A stretch of DNA of 64,000 nt from Halogeometricum sp. S3BR5-2 (GTDB lineage Archaea > Halobacteriota > Halobacteria > Halobacteriales > Haloferacaceae), in NCBI RefSeq assembly GCF_031624635.1, contig NZ_JAMQOQ010000002.1, positions 620,001 through 684,000 of the forward strand, read 5' to 3'. Below, piece by piece: positions 61,924 to 64,000 of this stretch. How positions within the stretch are numbered: the first letter of the stretch is position 1; the number at the start of each line of letters is the position of its first letter. The notes beneath the pieces were generated by a model, which was given only the letters and a program-made list of their open reading frames with translations, was not told the DNA's origin and did no database searches. The position numbers were made by a program, and so were the translations under genes.

Positions 61924-61978
61924 GTTCGTTCCGGACGACTCCGACAGCGTTTTAGTCGTATCGTTGCCACTTCTACCG

Positions 61979-62425
61979 ATGGCCCTCCACCGGATACGCG
62001 GACTGCTATCCGCCGAGTCGGTCGACTTCACGGCGACGAAATCATTTGCCCTCGGTCTCGCGCAGACGGCGCTGTAGGCGGCCGGATTCGCCTCGGTGTT
62101 CGCCCTCGTCGCCGCGTCCCGACTCGCGGCGCTCGAACCCGAACCGTCGTCGGTCGTTCTCGCGGTGTTCGTCGGCACCGCTCCGGGTCTCGCGTTCGGC
62201 GCGGGCGTCCCGCTTCTCGTGCAGTTTCGGGCCTCGGTCGAGCGTCTCTTTCGCTCTCCGGGCGTACGTGTGGCCCATCTCTGCGCCGTGTTCGGCACGT
62301 ACGCGGCGCTCTTCTCCTATCACCCGGTGGTGAGCGCGCTGTTCGCGGCGACGTATCTCGCCGGTCGGGTGACCGCTCTCGTCGGAATCTACGGCGGGTC
62401 GAGACTGGTCGGAGCACTCCGCTGA
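61979..62425 (+). pseudogene. membrane-protein gene interrupted by one in-frame TAG
   Basis: An ATG at 61979 opens the frame MALHRIRGLLSAESVDFTAT, and a TAG stands at codon 33 (62075-62077). The same frame then runs 115 codons to a TGA at 62425, with hydrophobic segments at about codons 34-47, 57-76, 95-105 and 111-125, so the whole (147 sense codons) looks like one four-helix membrane protein. The TAG falls in the middle of the first helix (LGLAQTAL-stop-AAGFASVF). This may be a nonsense mutation, an assembly error or a readthrough site; a reinitiated product could start at the ATG at 62096 (109 aa). Upstream of an ArsR-type gene on the other strand. Family unknown. Confidence 0.7.
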
Positions 62426-62482
62426 GGCGGTATCGAGTGGCGCGAGGATTCGGAGACGGTTCGTGTCCGCGGTCGGGTCGGC

Positions 62483-63154
62483 CTACGCCACGGTGCCGCC
62501 GGCGACGACCCAGCCTTCGCCCTTCTCTTTGTCGATCAGTCCGCGCTCCGCGAGTCGGTGCATCGCCTCGTCGACGGCCTCGTAGGAGGCGTTGAGTTCG
62601 CGCGCGACGCCCTCGACGGTCCCTTCGCCGCGGGCGACGGCCGCCAGCGCCTCCGCGTGGAAGCGGCTGTCGGCGTCGGCGCCGATGCGGTCGTTCAGGC
62701 GGTCGAGGACGTTCGTGATGCGGCCGTGCACCCAGCGCTGCGCGAGGGAGAGTTCGTTTTCGAGGTCGGCGAGGTGGCCGAGTTCCCGCGCGAGTTCGTC
62801 GAGGTCCTGGGCGTCCTCGCGCGGGATGTCGAAGGAGAGATGCGGACACCGGCCGCTCATGTCGAGGTTCGGGCTCGCGGGGTAGGCGCTCTTCGCCCCG
62901 AACCCGTACGGGGAGACGTTGACTTCGAGTCGGAGGTTGCGCGTTATGTGGAAGTACTTGCGCCGCTGGTCGTCGGTTCGGCTCTCGATGAGACCGGCCT
63001 CCTCCAGTTTCCGCAGGTGGTCGATGACCGCCTTCGGACTCACTCCGAGGTACTCGCTTATCTCGGTGACGTAGCAGGGCTTGTGCGACAGCAACCGGAG
63101 GATGCGCCGCCGGTTCTCGTTACCGAGTAGGTCTAACAGTACCGCGGAGTCCAT
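62483..63154 (-). CDS. ArsR-family winged-helix transcriptional regulator
   Basis: A 223-residue regulator. Residues 1-70 are an ArsR-type winged helix (VLLDLLGNENRRRILRLLSH; VTEISEYLGVSPKAVIDHLR; QRRKYFHITRNLRLEV), followed by LDMSGRCPHLSFDIPREDAQ and a C-terminal half with a second HTH-like segment (EGTVEGVARELNASYEAVDE). Such two-part haloarchaeal regulators are common and mostly uncharacterised. A perfect palindrome lies between its TATA-like box and its start, so autoregulation is likely. The ATG at 63154 is preferred to one two codons upstream. Confidence 0.9.
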   Translation of the reverse strand: MDSAVLLDLLGNENRRRILRLLSHKPCYVTEISEYLGVSPKAVIDHLRKLEEAGLIESRTDDQRRKYFHITRNLRLEVNVSPYGFGAKSAYPASPNLDMSGRCPHLSFDIPREDAQDLDELARELGHLADLENELSLAQRWVHGRITNVLDRLNDRIGADADSRFHAEALAAVARGEGTVEGVARELNASYEAVDEAMHRLAERGLIDKEKGEGWVVAGGTVA

Positions 63155-63166
63155 AACCACAGGTAA

Positions 63167-63181
63167 ATCACGGGACGTGAT
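63167..63181. promoter_or_regulatory. operator-like palindrome at the ArsR gene promoter
   Basis: ATCACG-GGA-CGTGAT, perfect 6-bp arms with a 3-nt centre, 13-27 nt upstream of the ATG at 63154 and directly downstream of a GTAAACC box (minus strand, 63184-63190). A regulator bound here would block transcription start of its own gene. Confidence 0.5.
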
Positions 63182-63215
63182 GAGGTTTACTGACTTGTCG
63201 GTCCGGATTCGGACC

Positions 63216-63923
63216 TCACCGCTCGGCCGCCGCGCCCGCCGACGCCCCCTCCTGCCGGTCGAACATCCACGCGGCCAGCGCCACCGACGCGAACGACAGC
63301 GCGACGGTGATGCCGGCCAGCAGTGCGCCCGCCTCGTAGCGGAGCGGCGGGTAGAACCCGAACCCGTAGTCGTACACGTCGTTGACGAGCGCCAGCGTCA
63401 GCGCCAGCGCCAGCGCGCCCGTCGTCGTCTTCCCGTAGTAGGGGATGGCCACCGCCTCGACGAGGAAGAACAGGTGCGTGAGCATGATGCCCCAGTACTC
63501 CCACAGCAGGTCGGGCGTGAAGCCGAAGTAGAGGTCCGGGCGGAGGTTGAGCGCGACGGCGGTCCAGACGCCGTACTTCACCAACCAGACGAACGCCAGC
63601 GTGTGAATCACGGCGAGCAGGCCGTTCGTCGGCGCGTCGGTGACTCGCTCGCCGACGCGCGGGGCGAGCGTGACGAAGGAGAGCGTCGCCAGCGCCAGCG
63701 CCGCCGGCGAGTCGCCGAACAGGGGGTACAGGAGAGAGCTGACGTCCGCGAGCGACGGGTCGGAGTGGACGTAGAAGCTGACGCCGAGGAAGAACGCCGA
63801 GGCGTTGACGAGGAGGAGCCATCCGAGACTCGGTCCGTTGCCGAGGTAGTACTGCACCCAGCGCTCCGGCACCGGCCGCCTGAGACTCGCGCCGTCCCCC
63901 GACTCCGTCGTCGCGTCGTCCAT
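63216..63923 (-). CDS. DUF1405 membrane protein
   Basis: A 235-residue integral membrane protein with about six helices. It matches DUF1405: WLLLVNASAFFLGVSFYVHS, LYPLFGDSPAALALATLSFV, LAVIHTLAFVWLVKYGVWTA and WGIMLTHLFFLVEAVAIPYY, with the conserved NDVYDY-like phrase near the end. The function of DUF1405 is unknown; it is distributed in archaea and Bacillales. The last 25 residues are an Ala/Gly-rich soluble tail. Upstream DNA to the window's edge shows no further gene. Confidence 0.85.
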   Translation of the reverse strand: MDDATTESGDGASLRRPVPERWVQYYLGNGPSLGWLLLVNASAFFLGVSFYVHSDPSLADVSSLLYPLFGDSPAALALATLSFVTLAPRVGERVTDAPTNGLLAVIHTLAFVWLVKYGVWTAVALNLRPDLYFGFTPDLLWEYWGIMLTHLFFLVEAVAIPYYGKTTTGALALALTLALVNDVYDYGFGFYPPLRYEAGALLAGITVALSFASVALAAWMFDRQEGASAGAAAER

Positions 63924-64000
63924 TCGATTCCCCCGACGCGCGGCTACCGAAAGTAGCTGTCGCGTCTCGGTCGGTCGTCGGCTCTTCTTTCGCGGTCGCG

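Noticed and set aside
22822-62077. Pyrrolysine decoding as explanation for the two internal TAGs
   Set aside because: TAG ends many normal genes here and no pyl genes are in the window; nothing in the surroundings suggests an insertion element. Nonsense mutation or sequencing error is simpler, though a check is proposed.

Overview
The window is a 64-kb stretch of chromosome from an extremely halophilic archaeon (class Halobacteria). I infer this from the very high G+C, the acidic proteome (low-complexity D/E/A tails), the many GTG starts, the TATA boxes 25-30 nt upstream of start codons (leaderless transcripts), and haloarchaeal gene content such as Cbf5, GatD, transcription factor S, a DUF106 insertase, a JAMM desampylase-like protease, an acetate-type symporter with a DUF4212 subunit, and Tat-exported lipoproteins. 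A Haloferacales relative (Halogeometricum/Haloferax group) is a reasonable guess, but the sequence alone does not fix the genus. I see no insertion sequences, integrases, CRISPR arrays, rRNA or replication origin; one tRNA (Pro, GGG) is present.

Layout. 0-10 kb: the 5' end of a Tat-targeted protein (Rieske-like), PEP carboxylase, a 55-aa zinc-ribbon microprotein, an aldo/keto reductase, a saccharopine-dehydrogenase-like reductase, a PHP phosphoesterase, then a tightly coupled nucleotide operon (pyrG, GMP synthase subunit B, a small Rossmann-like protein). 10-16 kb: after about 880 nt without a convincing gene come an MptG-like GHMP protein, a KaiC/RadA-like protein with an altered P-loop, an SDR, a run of three Cys-rich genes ending in transcription factor S, and a GH5-like lipoprotein. 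16-25 kb: small membrane proteins, an alpha/beta hydrolase, PspA, the D-glutamate operon dgcN-dgcA, a membrane-protein gene cut by an in-frame TAG, a Vms1/ANKZF1-type release-factor homologue, and a glycolipid-binding-like protein. 25-36 kb: a DUF5802-like gene, a quinone-oxidoreductase-type dehydrogenase, an HTH regulator, a MoaB with a histidine-rich leader, an S9 peptidase, ilvD, and a solute:sodium symporter operon with UspA. 36-47 kb: RibD-type reductase, tRNA-Pro, aspartoacylase family, the RNA/nucleotide cluster adk - DUF106 - cmk - cbf5, a YeiH-type transporter, UspA and an APC permease fused to UspA domains, and an epoxide-hydrolase-like enzyme. 47-64 kb: a histidine kinase divergent from a PurM-like protein, exported and membrane proteins, a lipase-like hydrolase, kynureninase, SDR, the JAMM protease overlapping an IDI-like Nudix gene, a lipid kinase, a PHP protein, a divergent Lrp regulator/carA pair with a palindrome between them, GNAT, gatD, a second membrane gene interrupted by TAG, an ArsR-type regulator with an apparent operator, and a DUF1405 protein.

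Most of the window is housekeeping metabolism: anaplerosis, pyrimidine and purine synthesis (pyrG, guaA, carA, cmk, adk), branched-chain amino acids (ilvD), tRNA-dependent glutamine formation (gatD) and rRNA modification (cbf5). The observations most worth following up are the two membrane-protein genes each interrupted by a single in-frame TAG, the operator-like palindromes at carA/Lrp and at the ArsR gene, the IDI-like Nudix protein lacking the active-site Cys, the His-rich MoaB, the KaiC-like protein with Arg in place of the P-loop Lys, and the AT-rich, palindrome-bearing region ahead of the symporter operon.
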